Below are positions 25,032 through 34,387 of a DNA stretch of 64,000 nt, one piece after another. Each line of letters starts with the position of its first letter. Position 1 is the first letter of the stretch. The position numbers and the translations under genes were made by a program. The notes under the pieces were generated by a model. That model saw only the letters and a program-made list of their open reading frames with translations. It had not been told where the DNA came from and searched no databases. Origin of the DNA: Nitratireductor sp. (GTDB lineage Bacteria > Pseudomonadota > Alphaproteobacteria > Rhizobiales > Rhizobiaceae); NCBI RefSeq assembly GCF_017794765.1, contig NZ_CP051236.1, positions 1,705,601-1,769,600 of the forward strand, given 5' to 3'.

Positions 25032-27224
25032 ATGCCCGATCTTCTTCTCGAACTCCGCTCCGAGGAAATTCCAGCCCGCATGCAGCGCAAGGCCGCCGGC
25101 GACTTGAAGAAGCTGGTGACGGACGGTCTGGTGGATGCGGGGCTGACCTATGAGGCGGCGACCGAATACTGGACGCCACGCCGGCTGGCGCTCGATATTC
25201 GCGGCGTGACCGCCCGCTCGAAGGATGTGCGCGAAGAGCGCAAGGGCCCGCGCACCGACGCGCCGGAAAAGGCCATTCAGGGCTTTTTGCGCGGGGCGGG
25301 GCTTTCCTCCATCGATGAGGCCGAGGTTCAGAGCGACCCGAAAAAGGGCGATTTCTATGTCGCGGTGATCGAGAAGCCCGGCCGGGCGGCCGAAGACATC
25401 GTCGCCGAGATCATGCCGGGCATCATCCGCAATTTCCCGTGGCCGAAATCCATGCGCTGGGGCGCTGCATCGGCCAAACCCGGCAGCCTGCGCTGGGTGC
25501 GCCCGCTGCAATCGATCCTGTGCACCTTCGGGCCGGAAACCGAGGAGCCGGTGGTGGTGGATTTCGAGATCGATGGCATCCGCTCCGGCAATGTCACCTA
25601 TGGCCATCGCTTCCATGCGCCCGACGCCATCACCGTGCGGCGTTTTGACGATTATGCGGAGAAGCTGGAAGCGGCGAAGGTCGTGCTCGACCCCGATCGC
25701 CGCAAGCGCATCATCCTCGATGACGCGCGCAATCTGGCCTTTGCCAACGGGCTGGAACTGGTGGAGGACGAGGGGCTTCTAGAAGAGGTCTCCGGCCTCG
25801 TGGAATGGCCGGTTGTGCTGCTCGGCGAATTCGAGGAAGACTATCTGACCATTCCGCCGGAGGTGATCCGGTTGACCATCCGCGCCAACCAGAAATGCTT
25901 TGTCTGCCGCCCGCAGGGCGAGACGGAAAAGCTGTCCAACCGCTTCGTGATCACCGCCAATATCGAGGCGAAGGATGGCGGCAAGGAGATTGCGCATGGC
26001 AATGGCAAGGTCGTGCGGGCGCGGCTTTCCGATGCGCTCTATTTCTGGAAGACGGACCAGGCTTCGCTACCCGATCTCGGCAAGCTTGAGGGCTCGGCAA
26101 AGACGTTCGGGCTCGATCTTTCAAAGCCGCTCGACCAGCGCATGGCGCGGCTCGACCATCTGGGCGTGACCTTCCATGCCAAGCTTGGCACGCAGGGTCA
26201 GCGCGTGTTGCGGATTGCGGCACTGGCGAAAGAGCTTGCGCCCGTGGTGGGGGCGGACCCGGCGGAGGCCGTGCGCGCGGCGCATCTCGCCAAGGCCGAT
26301 CTTCAGACGGAAGTTGTGGGCGAATTCCCCGAGCTGCAGGGCTTCATGGGCCGCAAATATGCCGAATTGCAGGGCGAGAGCGATGCGGTGGCAGCGGCCA
26401 TCGAGGATCACTACAAGCCGCAGGGGCCCAACGACGCCGTGCCGACCGATCCGGTGGCCGTGGCCGTCGCGCTGGCGGACAAGCTGGACATGCTCACGGG
26501 CTTCTGGGCGATTGACGAGAAACCGACGGGATCGAAGGACCCCTATGCGCTGAGACGCGCGGCGCTGGGGATGATCCGGATCGTGATTGAGAATAGGGTC
26601 ACTCTTAATCTACTGGATCAATTTAGATTTTCGGAGACCAACGCTTCAGACAATGTAGACGCTGCTACGGTTGTTTCTTCGGAGGATATGCGTTCGGCCA
26701 GGAATCTGGACCTCCTCTCCTTCTTCCATGATCGCCTCAAAGTCTATCTGCGCGATCAGGGGGCGCGGTATGATCTGATCGATGCGGTGATCGCCGATGA
26801 TGCCGACGATCTCCTCCTGATCGTGCGGCGCGTGGAGGCGCTTTCGGAGTTTCTGGCGACCACGGATGGCGAGAACCTTCTGGCAGGTGCCAAGCGGGCA
26901 GCGAACATCGTGGCCGATGCAGAGAAGAAGGGCACTGCCATCGCTGACAAGGTCGAGGCGAAGCTGTTTGAGACCGATGAGGAGCGGGCGCTGTTCGATA
27001 GTCTGGAAGAGGCGGAGAATTTTGCCGCTCAGGCCATCGCCGCCAATGATTATGTGAAGGCGCTCTCCTTCCTGGCGCGGCTGCGCCAGCCGGTCGATGC
27101 CTTCCTCGATGGCGTGATGGTCAATGCGGATGACGAAGCCGTCCGGGCAAACCGTCTGGCGCTGCTTTCACGCATTCGCAGCGCCACGGCACAGGTTGCC
27201 GATTTCTCCCGCATCACGGGCTAG
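25032..27224 (+). CDS. glyS: Glycine-tRNA ligase beta subunit
   Basis: This 730-residue subunit binds tRNA-Gly and partners GlyQ. It begins [17 protein letters not shown], the family start, and contains [40 protein letters not shown] and [20 protein letters not shown]. Sequence further upstream in frame has no family match. About residues 517-556 are encoded by visibly A/T-richer DNA with CTT, CTA and AAT codons unusual here, and look like a small insertion or replacement. The stop codon TAG is formed by the first bases of a dispersed palindromic element. Confidence 0.96.
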   Translation: MPDLLLELRSEEIPARMQRKAAGDLKKLVTDGLVDAGLTYEAATEYWTPRRLALDIRGVTARSKDVREERKGPRTDAPEKAIQGFLRGAGLSSIDEAEVQSDPKKGDFYVAVIEKPGRAAEDIVAEIMPGIIRNFPWPKSMRWGAASAKPGSLRWVRPLQSILCTFGPETEEPVVVDFEIDGIRSGNVTYGHRFHAPDAITVRRFDDYAEKLEAAKVVLDPDRRKRIILDDARNLAFANGLELVEDEGLLEEVSGLVEWPVVLLGEFEEDYLTIPPEVIRLTIRANQKCFVCRPQGETEKLSNRFVITANIEAKDGGKEIAHGNGKVVRARLSDALYFWKTDQASLPDLGKLEGSAKTFGLDLSKPLDQRMARLDHLGVTFHAKLGTQGQRVLRIAALAKELAPVVGADPAEAVRAAHLAKADLQTEVVGEFPELQGFMGRKYAELQGESDAVAAAIEDHYKPQGPNDAVPTDPVAVAVALADKLDMLTGFWAIDEKPTGSKDPYALRRAALGMIRIVIENRVTLNLLDQFRFSETNASDNVDAATVVSSEDMRSARNLDLLSFFHDRLKVYLRDQGARYDLIDAVIADDADDLLLIVRRVEALSEFLATTDGENLLAGAKRAANIVADAEKKGTAIADKVEAKLFETDEERALFDSLEEAENFAAQAIAANDYVKALSFLARLRQPVDAFLDGVMVNADDEAVRANRLALLSRIRSATAQVADFSRITG

Positions 27225-27273
27225 AGCATCGGGCCGAAAAGTGGAAACCGGTTTTCGGATTATTCCGATGCTC
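27224..27273. repeat. Dispersed rhizobial palindrome, copy 1
   Basis: GAGCATCGG (27224-27232) pairs with CCGATGCTC (27265-27273), and an inner CCGAAAA...TTTTCGG palindrome lies between. The element overlaps the last base of the glyS stop codon. The same unit recurs inverted at 29623-29671. Similar intergenic palindromes are very common in Hyphomicrobiales. Confidence 0.8.
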
Positions 27274-27326
27274 CATCAATCGTTTAGATCGTCCATTGTG
27301 CGTCCGATGGACGCACGGCGATCTAG

Positions 27327-27740
27327 TCAACCGAAAACGTAGACCGCCAGCGCCACGGCGATATAGGAGGCAAGGCCCGCCAGCGGGCCGAGCCGCTGCA
27401 GATAGGCCGGTGGCGGGGTGCCGGGATGGCCGCGCCGGACGGCCATGAAACCGAGCACGGCGACGGCGAGAATGAAGGCTGCCGCCACAAGCTTGAGCAG
27501 GAAGGCGGTGCTCAAAAGCGCACCCTCATAGCGCACCAGCCATAACCACAAACCTGTCAGCCACAGGAGCACAACGCCTGAAAGCGTGATGAGCGTGAAG
27601 CGCGGGCGCAGCGCCAGAAGGCCCGGCGGCGGTGCGCCCTCGGAGCGCTTGGCCTGTATGGCCACCATCATCCCGCCCAGACCGCCGGCTGCCCCCAGCA
27701 TGAGGCCGAACAGGTGCAGGATTTTCATGAAGGTCAGCAT
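27327..27740 (-). CDS. Small integral membrane protein (137 aa), CopD/DUF2269-like
   Basis: This protein has four predicted membrane helices (about 5-25, 47-68, 76-98 and 117-136). Its N-terminus MLTFMKILHLFGLMLGAAGG resembles the first helix of CopD/DUF2269-type small membrane proteins, with a histidine in KILHLFG. No catalytic motif is present. A GGAG lies 9 nt before the first ATG; a second ATG four codons later is possible. It may sit last in a leftward pair with the proline-rich secreted protein 100 bp upstream, although a hairpin separates the two. The function is unknown. Confidence 0.72.
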   Translation of the reverse strand: MLTFMKILHLFGLMLGAAGGLGGMMVAIQAKRSEGAPPPGLLALRPRFTLITLSGVVLLWLTGLWLWLVRYEGALLSTAFLLKLVAAAFILAVAVLGFMAVRRGHPGTPPPAYLQRLGPLAGLASYIAVALAVYVFG

Positions 27741-27816
27741 GGCGTTGGTCTCCGGACAATGATGCGCGGAGGGTGCGCCGCCCTGCGTGGAACGTCAAGC
27801 GTACCGGGAAGTGCTT

Positions 27817-27838
27817 TCCTGCCAGCCTGATGGCAGGA
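27817..27838 (-). terminator. Hairpin directly after the proline-rich protein gene
   Basis: TCCTGCCA (27817-27824) pairs with TGGCAGGA (27831-27838) around a 6-nt loop, 2 bp beyond the stop of the minus-strand gene. No clear T-run follows, so it may be a weak terminator or a 3' protecting hairpin. Confidence 0.45.
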
Positions 27839-27840
27839 GC

Positions 27841-28377
27841 CTATTCGGGCTGTCCCACCGGCCCGCCGGAAGGCGGAGGTGCGGACGCAGGAGGCTTCGC
27901 CGCGGCGGTGCTTTCCGGCTCCGGCTTCGGGCGAGAGGCGGGCTTGCGCTCCGTCTGAGCTGCAGGCTCGGCCGGGGTCGGTTGGGGTGCGGTGGCCTGT
28001 CGCGGTGGCGTGGTCGCGGTTTCTCCGCCACGGATGATTTGCGGCATGCGGCGAGCGGCATGCGGGATGGCGCTCGTGGTCTCTCCGGCTTCGGGATGCA
28101 TGTCGGGCAGTGCTGTTCCGATGCCTAAAATGGAGGGCGAAAGCCGAAGTTTTTCCGCCGACAGCGACGGGTTCAGCGAAGGGGCCGGGTAGGACAGGGG
28201 CACTTCAAGCAATGCAGGTGGAGCAGGGTTTTGCTGCTCGTATTCCTGCAGAGTGACTGTCGATGTTTGGTGCTGGGAAGCCTCGCCTGTCAATTGGAGC
28301 AGGGAAGTCGCGTGCGTGCCGCCCGCCAGAACGAGCAGCATGATGACGAGCAGTGGCTTGACCAGCCATGGCTGCAT
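27841..28377 (-). CDS. Secreted proline/alanine-rich protein of unknown function
   Basis: The 178-residue product starts MQPWLVKPLLVIMLLVLAGG, a signal peptide probably cleaved after THA. A segment rich in S, L and P follows, then a long low-complexity tail of P, A, T, E and K (about residues 108-178, PQPTPAEPAAQTERKP and similar). No enzymatic domain is visible. The tail is of the kind that spans the periplasm or the wall. The start at 28377 follows GGGGGGAAGGGAG; the frame continues upstream. It is divergent from the threonylcarbamoyl-AMP synthase gene. Confidence 0.65.
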   Translation of the reverse strand: MQPWLVKPLLVIMLLVLAGGTHATSLLQLTGEASQHQTSTVTLQEYEQQNPAPPALLEVPLSYPAPSLNPSLSAEKLRLSPSILGIGTALPDMHPEAGETTSAIPHAARRMPQIIRGGETATTPPRQATAPQPTPAEPAAQTERKPASRPKPEPESTAAAKPPASAPPPSGGPVGQPE

Positions 28378-28657
28378 TCTCCCTTCCCCCCAATCATTGG
28401 CGGTTCTGGCGCGCGTATCATGGCGCATACGCCATCAAACGCGAAATGCATTAAGATTCAACAAACCCCTTCGTCGGCAAAGCTGTTGGCCCTGTCGCAG
28501 GTCTCCGGGATGTCGTTGCGAGGGACTGTGGGACCATGCCTGTCCTGTTGCCCGCGAGACCGGCCACAAACGAAATCCGCGCCGTGCCGTTTGCCATGCT
28601 TGCCCACATTCGGAAGGCGCGATACTCAACGGTGGGATTTTTGAAAGGACGTGCTGA

Positions 28658-29620
28658 TTGGCTGACATTGTGCCGGAGAGTGAGGCGCTGCCACGGGCCG
28701 TGGAACAGCTGTGCGCGGGGGAGGCCATCGCCATCCCCACGGAGACGGTTTACGGGCTTGCCGCCGACGCCACCAATGGCGAGGCGGTGGCGCGCATCTA
28801 TGAAACCAAGGGACGCCCGCAGTTCAACCCGTTGATCGCCCATGTGGCGGACCGGGAGATGGCCGAGCGCATCGCGGTTTTCAACCCGCTTGCGCATCGT
28901 TTGGCAGAGGCCTTCTGGCCGGGGCCACTGACGATTGTTTTGCCGCATCGCGCCGGTTCCGGCGTTCATCCGCTGGTGACGGCGGGGCTCGACACGATTG
29001 CGCTGCGTTGCCCGAAAGGCTTTGGTGCGCGGGTGATCGAGGCGCTGGGGCGGCCCGTTGCGGCGCCGAGCGCCAACTCGTCAGGCCGCATCAGCGGCAC
29101 GACGGCTGAGGCTGTGGAGGCTGATCTCGGGTCTCGCATTCCGTTGATCGTGGATGGCGGGCCGACGCCTGTTGGGCTTGAATCCACCATCGTGAAAGTG
29201 GTGGAAAACGGCATTACGCTGCTGCGCCCGGGCGGCGTTGCAGCTGATGAGATTGAGCGTGTGGCGGGCATGGAGCTTGAACGCGGAGCCAAGGGCGTGC
29301 AGGCGCCCGGCATGCTTGCCTCCCACTATGCGCCCAGTGCCCATATGCGGCTTGGCGTGACAGAGGTGAAACCGGGAGAGGCGTTGCTGGCCTTCGGGCC
29401 TGAGCGAGCGGCGGGTGCGCAGAGCGCGGTTGCCATGCGCAACCTTTCGCAAAGCGGCGACCTGCGTGAGGCGGCGACCAATCTGTTCTCGCATCTCTTC
29501 GCGCTCGACAGGTCGGGCGCTGCCACAATCGCTGTCGAGCCGGTGCCCCTTGAAGGGCTTGGCGAAGCCATCAATGATCGCCTCGCGCGCGCTGCCGCAC
29601 CCCGTGATTTTGACTATTGA
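28658..29620 (+). CDS. Threonylcarbamoyl-AMP synthase (Sua5/YwlC type)
   Basis: This 320-residue enzyme makes threonylcarbamoyl-AMP for the t6A37 modification of tRNAs. The N-terminal YrdC domain shows IPTETVYGLAADATNGEAVA, KGRPQFNPLIAHV, FWPGPLTIVL and APSANSSGRISGTTA. The C-terminal Sua5 domain (from about 210) includes APGMLASHYAP. The presence of that domain makes it the long Sua5/YwlC form rather than the short TsaC form. The start is TTG, with AAAGGA 8-9 nt upstream; a GTG four codons later is possible. A dispersed palindrome follows 2 bp after the stop. Confidence 0.93.
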   Translation: MADIVPESEALPRAVEQLCAGEAIAIPTETVYGLAADATNGEAVARIYETKGRPQFNPLIAHVADREMAERIAVFNPLAHRLAEAFWPGPLTIVLPHRAGSGVHPLVTAGLDTIALRCPKGFGARVIEALGRPVAAPSANSSGRISGTTAEAVEADLGSRIPLIVDGGPTPVGLESTIVKVVENGITLLRPGGVAADEIERVAGMELERGAKGVQAPGMLASHYAPSAHMRLGVTEVKPGEALLAFGPERAAGAQSAVAMRNLSQSGDLREAATNLFSHLFALDRSGAATIAVEPVPLEGLGEAINDRLARAAAPRDFDY

Positions 29621-29622
29621 TG

Positions 29623-29671
29623 GAGCATCGGAATAACCCGAAAACCGGATTCCACTTTTGGTCCGATGCTC
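29623..29671. repeat. Dispersed rhizobial palindrome, copy 2 (inverted)
   Basis: GAGCATCGG (29623-29631) and CCGATGCTC (29663-29671) flank an internal CCGAAAA-type palindrome. Read on the minus strand it matches copy 1 at 27224-27273 except for a few bases. It starts 2 bp after a stop codon, as copy 1 overlaps one. Confidence 0.8.
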
Positions 29672-29696
29672 TAAAACTTCAGGAAACAGCATATCC

Positions 29697-31112
29697 ATGA
29701 CCATCGATGCTCGTCTTCTCGCCCGCTTTGCCGAAATCGTCGGCGAGCGCCACGCATTGACCGCTGCGGACGAGATCGCGCCTTATGAGGAAGAACCGCG
29801 CGGGCTGTTTCGGGGAAAGACGCCGCTGGTGCTGCGCCCCGGCTCGGTGGATCAGGTGAGCGCCATTTTGAAGCTTGCCAGCGAAACCGGTACGGCGATC
29901 GTTCCGCAGGGCGGGAATACGGGCCTTGTGGGCGGCCAGATGCCTGACGACGATGGCAACGAAATCGTGTTGTCGCTTTCGCGTCTCAACAGAATCCGTG
30001 AGATCGATTTGAAATCCAACACGGCGACGGTGGAGGCCGGAGTGGTGTTGCAGGTGCTGCAGGATGCGGCTGCCGAAAAGGATCGCCTTTTTCCCCTGTC
30101 GCTCGGTTCGCAGGGCTCCTGCCAGATCGGCGGCAATCTTTCGTCCAATGCTGGTGGCGTGGGCGCGCTGGCCTATGGCACGGCGCGTGATCTTTGCCTC
30201 GGTGTCGAGGTCGTTCTGCCCACGGGCGAGGTCCTTGACGATCTGCGCAAGCTCAAGAAGGACAACACGGGCTACGATTTGAAAGACCTGTTCGTGGGCG
30301 GCGAGGGCACGCTGGGCGTGATCACTGCGGCGGTGGTGAAGCTTTTCCCCATACCCAAGGGGCGGGAACTGGCCTGGGCGGCGCTGCCGACCCCTGCCGA
30401 CGCGCTGCGCTTTTTCGAGCTGGCCAATGACCGCGCCGGCAACGGACTGACGGCCTTCGAGCTCATCGAGCGCACGCCGCTTGCCTTCACGCTGGCGCAT
30501 GTGCCGGGCTCTGTCGATCCGCTTTCCGAGGCACATCCCTGGTATGTGATGATCGAGATTTCCTCCGGGCGTTCGGGCGACGATGCCAAGGAGCTCATGG
30601 AGGAAGTGCTGACTGTCGCCTTCGAGGAAGGGCTGGTGGTGGACGCCGCAATTGCCCAGAACGAGGGGCAGGCCAATGCCTTCCGCCATCTGCGCGAATC
30701 CATGTCGGAAGCGCAAAAGCCGGAAGGCGGCTCGATCAAGCACGATATTTCCGTGCCAGTGGCTGCGATACCCGAATTCATCGAACGTGCGGGCGAAGAG
30801 GCGCAGAAGGTCGCGCCGGGCTGCCGCGTGGTCTGCTTCGGCCATATGGGCGACGGCAATCTGCACTACAACATATCGCAGCCGAAGGATGGCGACCGCG
30901 ACGCCTATCTCGCCCTCTACCGGAAGATGAACGACGCTATCCACGCCATCGTGCGCGATCTCGGCGGATCGTTCTCGGCCGAACACGGCATCGGGCGCAT
31001 GAAGCGCGATGAGCTGATCGCCACGCAACCCGCCATCGCCACGGAGCTGATGCGCCGGGTGAAGGCAGCATTTGATCCCGCTGGCATCATGAACCCGGGT
31101 AAGGTGATCTGA
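29697..31112 (+). CDS. FAD-binding oxidoreductase, GlcD/D-2-hydroxyacid dehydrogenase type
   Basis: The 471-residue flavoenzyme belongs to the VAO family. The PP-loop for FAD is VPQGGNTGLVGGQMP (69-83). The C-terminal FAD-oxidase domain has FGHMGDGNLHYNI, with the metal-binding histidines, and FSAEHGIGRMKRDEL. This layout fits D-lactate or D-2-hydroxyglutarate dehydrogenases rather than the GlcD subunit of glycolate oxidase, which has partner genes absent here. It passes electrons to quinone or an electron-transfer protein. The ATG at 29697 gives the family N-terminus; the frame extends upstream into the palindrome. Confidence 0.9.
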   Translation: MTIDARLLARFAEIVGERHALTAADEIAPYEEEPRGLFRGKTPLVLRPGSVDQVSAILKLASETGTAIVPQGGNTGLVGGQMPDDDGNEIVLSLSRLNRIREIDLKSNTATVEAGVVLQVLQDAAAEKDRLFPLSLGSQGSCQIGGNLSSNAGGVGALAYGTARDLCLGVEVVLPTGEVLDDLRKLKKDNTGYDLKDLFVGGEGTLGVITAAVVKLFPIPKGRELAWAALPTPADALRFFELANDRAGNGLTAFELIERTPLAFTLAHVPGSVDPLSEAHPWYVMIEISSGRSGDDAKELMEEVLTVAFEEGLVVDAAIAQNEGQANAFRHLRESMSEAQKPEGGSIKHDISVPVAAIPEFIERAGEEAQKVAPGCRVVCFGHMGDGNLHYNISQPKDGDRDAYLALYRKMNDAIHAIVRDLGGSFSAEHGIGRMKRDELIATQPAIATELMRRVKAAFDPAGIMNPGKVI

Positions 31113-31340
31113 ATTCATCAGCTTTGGGCAGGGCGCGCAACGCACTCAACACTCCGGCATCGTCATGCCCGAGCTGCCCGCATTTACCTTCCGGTCATGC
31201 CTCTTGCCAGATCGTTACACTTGGTTGGAAATCGCTAACCAACTGTAAGGTCAGCAAAATTTAACCGACTTTCTAAGCCTGACGGTAACGGGCGCGGCGC
31301 TAGGGTGCCTTCCATAACGAGGCCGAAAACGGCCCGGTGA

Positions 31341-31362
31341 GAGAACCGGAAAACCGGCTCTC
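31341..31362 (+). promoter_or_regulatory. Leader hairpin before the DUF6101 gene
   Basis: GAGAACCGG (31341-31349) pairs with CCGGCTCTC (31354-31362) with one mismatch and an AAAA loop. It ends 23 nt before the ATG, next to the AGGAG and AGGAAGG ribosome-binding sequences. It might affect initiation or mRNA stability. Confidence 0.4.
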
Positions 31363-31385
31363 AGGAGTGACAGGAAGGCAAGAAT

Positions 31386-31949
31386 ATGAACAGTGGGCTC
31401 AAGCCAGTCTGGGCGGGCCGCGCAATGCGGCTCGACCCCTTTCGCCTGCCACAGGCGGTGAGCTATGCATCGCACGACGATTTCGGCGAAGTGTCCTTTA
31501 CCGTGGACAATCGCGGCGTGCGTATGAAGCGCGTTCTCAACAAGAGCGGTCTGCCGGTGACCTTCGCACTGCCGACACGCGCGTTTCGCGGCGTTGCGGC
31601 ACGCGCCATCGAGGATGATCTCGGCGATGTGACGGTGACGCTCGAACTGCTTCACACGGATGCGATGCTGTGCGTGCCGCTTCTGGTGGCGGGTGATCTG
31701 GACGATGTGGCTGCCGACTGGCGTGCATGGTCGGAGGCGCTGGGGCTTCCCATGCTGATGATCGAGGCCGACGGACTGGCCCGCCCGCTCGAAGAGAGCA
31801 TTGGAGAGGTGAAGGCAAACCCGCCGAAGCACCGACGTCAGGGCCACGCGGTGCGGGCGCGCCGCCCGCGCTTCCTTGCACGCCGTCGATGCGGCAGCCT
31901 GGGTGTGCGCATGGTTGTTGGCGGAGCGGAGATCATCGCCCGCGACTGA
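31386..31949 (+). CDS. DUF6101 family protein
   Basis: This 187-residue soluble protein reads MNSGLKPVWAGRAMRLDPFR and continues with LPQAVSYASHDDFGEVSFTV and a strongly basic C-terminus (KHRRQGHAVRARRPRFLARR). It fits the DUF6101 family, known only from alphaproteobacteria and without an assigned role. CACAGGAAGGCAAGAAT-like sequence before the ATG gives a good ribosome-binding site. It is convergent with ubiA with an 9-bp gap. The arginine-rich tail could bind nucleic acid, which is speculation. Confidence 0.8.
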   Translation: MNSGLKPVWAGRAMRLDPFRLPQAVSYASHDDFGEVSFTVDNRGVRMKRVLNKSGLPVTFALPTRAFRGVAARAIEDDLGDVTVTLELLHTDAMLCVPLLVAGDLDDVAADWRAWSEALGLPMLMIEADGLARPLEESIGEVKANPPKHRRQGHAVRARRPRFLARRRCGSLGVRMVVGGAEIIARD

Positions 31950-31958
31950 CTTGGGGAA

Positions 31959-32942
31959 TCAGAACTGCGGGCTGATAACGGCCCACAGGCCCCCGCCGAT
32001 CAGGCCGAGGAAGATCAGCCAGCCGACCACATTGTTGGAGCGGAAGAGCGCCAGACACTGATCCGGGTTGTCGATGTCGATGACCCGGATTTGCCGCGCC
32101 ATATGGGCACCTGCGGCCACAAGACCGGCAAGTGCTGGCATCGGCACTTCGGCAAGCGCGAAGGCGACCGCAAAGAACAGAAGCGCGCCGCCATAAAGCG
32201 CGATCAGCCATTGGCGGGTTTTGTTTCCAAACAGGCGTGCGGTGGAACGAACGCCGACAATGGCATCGTCTTCCTTGTCCTGATGCGCGTAGATCGTGTC
32301 ATAGCCGATGACCCAGAGGATCGAGCCGAAATAGAGAAGGACCGGAGCGAGCGACAGGCTCTCGAAATCAGCCGCCCAGCCCATCAGCGCACCCCAGGAA
32401 AAGGCAAGTCCCAGAAAGAGTTGCGGCCAGTCCGTGAATCTCTTCGCGAAGGGGTAAATCGCCACGACGATGAGCGAAGCAAAGCCGAGCGCTATGGCAA
32501 AGGCGTTGAATTGAACGAGCACCAGAAGCCCGAGCAGCGCCTGCGCCAGAAGGAAGGCCCAGGCCTGGCCGCGCGAAACCTGTCCGGAGGGCAGGGGGCG
32601 GGAGCGCGTGCGCTCGACCGCTTTGTCGATACGCTCATCCACCAGATCGTTATAGGTGCAGCCGGCCCCGCGCATGGCAATCGCCCCGACGAGGAAAAGC
32701 AGGATGTGCCAGAGCGAGGGAAGCACCTCGGCGAGCGGTGCGCCGGGCTGTGCATAGGCGGAGGCGGCAAGGGCGGTGGACCAGAGGCAGGGCCACAGAA
32801 GCAATTGCCAGCCGATGGGGCGGTCCCACCGCGCAAGCTGCGCATAGGGCCACATGCCGCGCGGCAGGATGCGATAGACCCAGTGGCCGGAAGGGGCATC
32901 GGCAACGCGGCCCTGACCTTGGCGGGACTGGATCTTTTCCAT
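31959..32942 (-). CDS. ubiA: 4-hydroxybenzoate polyprenyltransferase
   Basis: The 327-residue membrane protein has about eight to nine helices. It carries the two aspartate-rich motifs of UbiA prenyltransferases: NDLVDERID (98-106) and YAHQDKEDD (near 225). It joins the polyprenyl chain to 4-hydroxybenzoate in ubiquinone synthesis, using the product of the synthase at 19.0-20.0 kb. The reading frame is open a further 53 codons upstream but without similarity, so the ATG at 32942 is used. It is divergent from purD with 160 bp between. Confidence 0.95.
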   Translation of the reverse strand: MEKIQSRQGQGRVADAPSGHWVYRILPRGMWPYAQLARWDRPIGWQLLLWPCLWSTALAASAYAQPGAPLAEVLPSLWHILLFLVGAIAMRGAGCTYNDLVDERIDKAVERTRSRPLPSGQVSRGQAWAFLLAQALLGLLVLVQFNAFAIALGFASLIVVAIYPFAKRFTDWPQLFLGLAFSWGALMGWAADFESLSLAPVLLYFGSILWVIGYDTIYAHQDKEDDAIVGVRSTARLFGNKTRQWLIALYGGALLFFAVAFALAEVPMPALAGLVAAGAHMARQIRVIDIDNPDQCLALFRSNNVVGWLIFLGLIGGGLWAVISPQF

Positions 32943-33102
32943 TGTGCAAATTGTCCGTTTTTGTGGGTCCTTCCTGCAGGGAGTGGCAAGCCCGCCTCTC
33001 CACGTCAAGCGTTTCTGTCGGGGAACGGCGGACAAGCGCCTTGATTTTCGGCGCGAAGGGCCATAGCCCGAAGCAAAGATTGAACAAGCGGGGATGCGCA
33101 CG

Positions 33103-34377
33103 ATGAATGTTCTCCTGATCGGGTCCGGTGGCCGCGAGCATGCACTGGCCTGGAAGCTGGCTGCATCTCCTGTGCTGACGAAGCTCTATGCCGCACCCGG
33201 CAATCCCGGCATGGCAGGGGATGCCGAATGCGTGGCGCTCGACGTGGCAGACCACGCGGCTGTTGTCGCCTTCTGCAAAGAAAAGGCCGTCGCGCTCGTC
33301 GTAGTCGGGCCGGAAGCGCCGCTCGTGGCAGGCCTTGCCGATGTGCTGAATGCGGCGGAGATCCGTGTTTTTGGCCCGAGTGCGGCCGCTGCCCGGCTTG
33401 AAGGGTCCAAAAGCTTCACCAAGGAACTGTGCGACCGCTATGCGATACCCACGGCAGCCTATGGGCGTTTCGACAACGCGCTGGCCGCACGCGACTATGT
33501 GCGCGAGCAGGGCGCGCCCATCGTCATCAAAGCGGACGGACTTGCTGCCGGCAAGGGCGTGACCGTGGCCATGACAGAGGATGAGGCCATCGCGGCCATC
33601 GACGACTGCTTTGACGGCAGCTTCGGCGAGGCGGGCGCTTCGGTCGTCGTGGAGGAGTTTCTTGAGGGCGAGGAGGCGAGTTTCTTCTGTCTGTGTGACG
33701 GCAGGACCGCGTTGCCCTTTGGCACCGCACAGGACCACAAGCGCGTCGGCGATGGCGATACGGGACCGAACACGGGCGGCATGGGAGCTTATTCACCGGC
33801 GCCTGTACTGGACGAGGCAACGCTTGCCCGCACCATGGCCGAGATCATCGAGCCGACGCTGAAGGGCATGGCGGAGATGGGCACGCCCTTCACCGGCGTT
33901 CTTTATGCGGGGCTCATGCTGACGAAGGACGGCCCCAAGCTCATCGAATACAATGTGCGCTTTGGCGATCCGGAATGCCAGGTGCTGATGATGCGGCTCA
34001 AGGAAGACCTCCTGCTCCTCATCAACGCGGCGGTGGACGGGCAGTTGGCGCACGTCTCGGCCCGCTGGCGCGACGAGGCTGCGCTGACGGTAGTGCTGGC
34101 GGCCAAAGGCTATCCGGCAAGCCCCGAAAAAGGCACCGTGATCGGCGGAGTGGACGCGGCGGGTGCTGATGAAGGTGTCGAGATATTTCACGCCGGCACC
34201 GCGATGAAGGATGGCGCGCTGGTGGCCAATGGCGGACGGGTGCTGAATGTCACCGCACTGGGCGGGTCGGTGAAAGAGGCTCAGGAAAAGGCTTACCGCG
34301 CGGTCGATCTGATCGACTGGCCGGAAGGTTTCTGCCGTCGCGATATCGGCTGGCGCGCGGTGGAGCGCGAAGGCTGA
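33103..34377 (+). CDS. purD: Phosphoribosylamine-glycine ligase
   Basis: The 424-residue ATP-grasp enzyme joins glycine to 5-phosphoribosylamine in purine synthesis. It starts [20 protein letters not shown] and contains [48 protein letters not shown] and [11 protein letters not shown], all GARS signatures. Length matches the family norm. An upstream ATG three codons earlier (33094) shares the same ribosome-binding sequence (AGCGGGG). It is convergent with the ABC permease gene, with 10 bp between the ends. Confidence 0.97.
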   Translation: MNVLLIGSGGREHALAWKLAASPVLTKLYAAPGNPGMAGDAECVALDVADHAAVVAFCKEKAVALVVVGPEAPLVAGLADVLNAAEIRVFGPSAAAARLEGSKSFTKELCDRYAIPTAAYGRFDNALAARDYVREQGAPIVIKADGLAAGKGVTVAMTEDEAIAAIDDCFDGSFGEAGASVVVEEFLEGEEASFFCLCDGRTALPFGTAQDHKRVGDGDTGPNTGGMGAYSPAPVLDEATLARTMAEIIEPTLKGMAEMGTPFTGVLYAGLMLTKDGPKLIEYNVRFGDPECQVLMMRLKEDLLLLINAAVDGQLAHVSARWRDEAALTVVLAAKGYPASPEKGTVIGGVDAAGADEGVEIFHAGTAMKDGALVANGGRVLNVTALGGSVKEAQEKAYRAVDLIDWPEGFCRRDIGWRAVEREG

Positions 34378-34387
34378 CACGGGCGGT

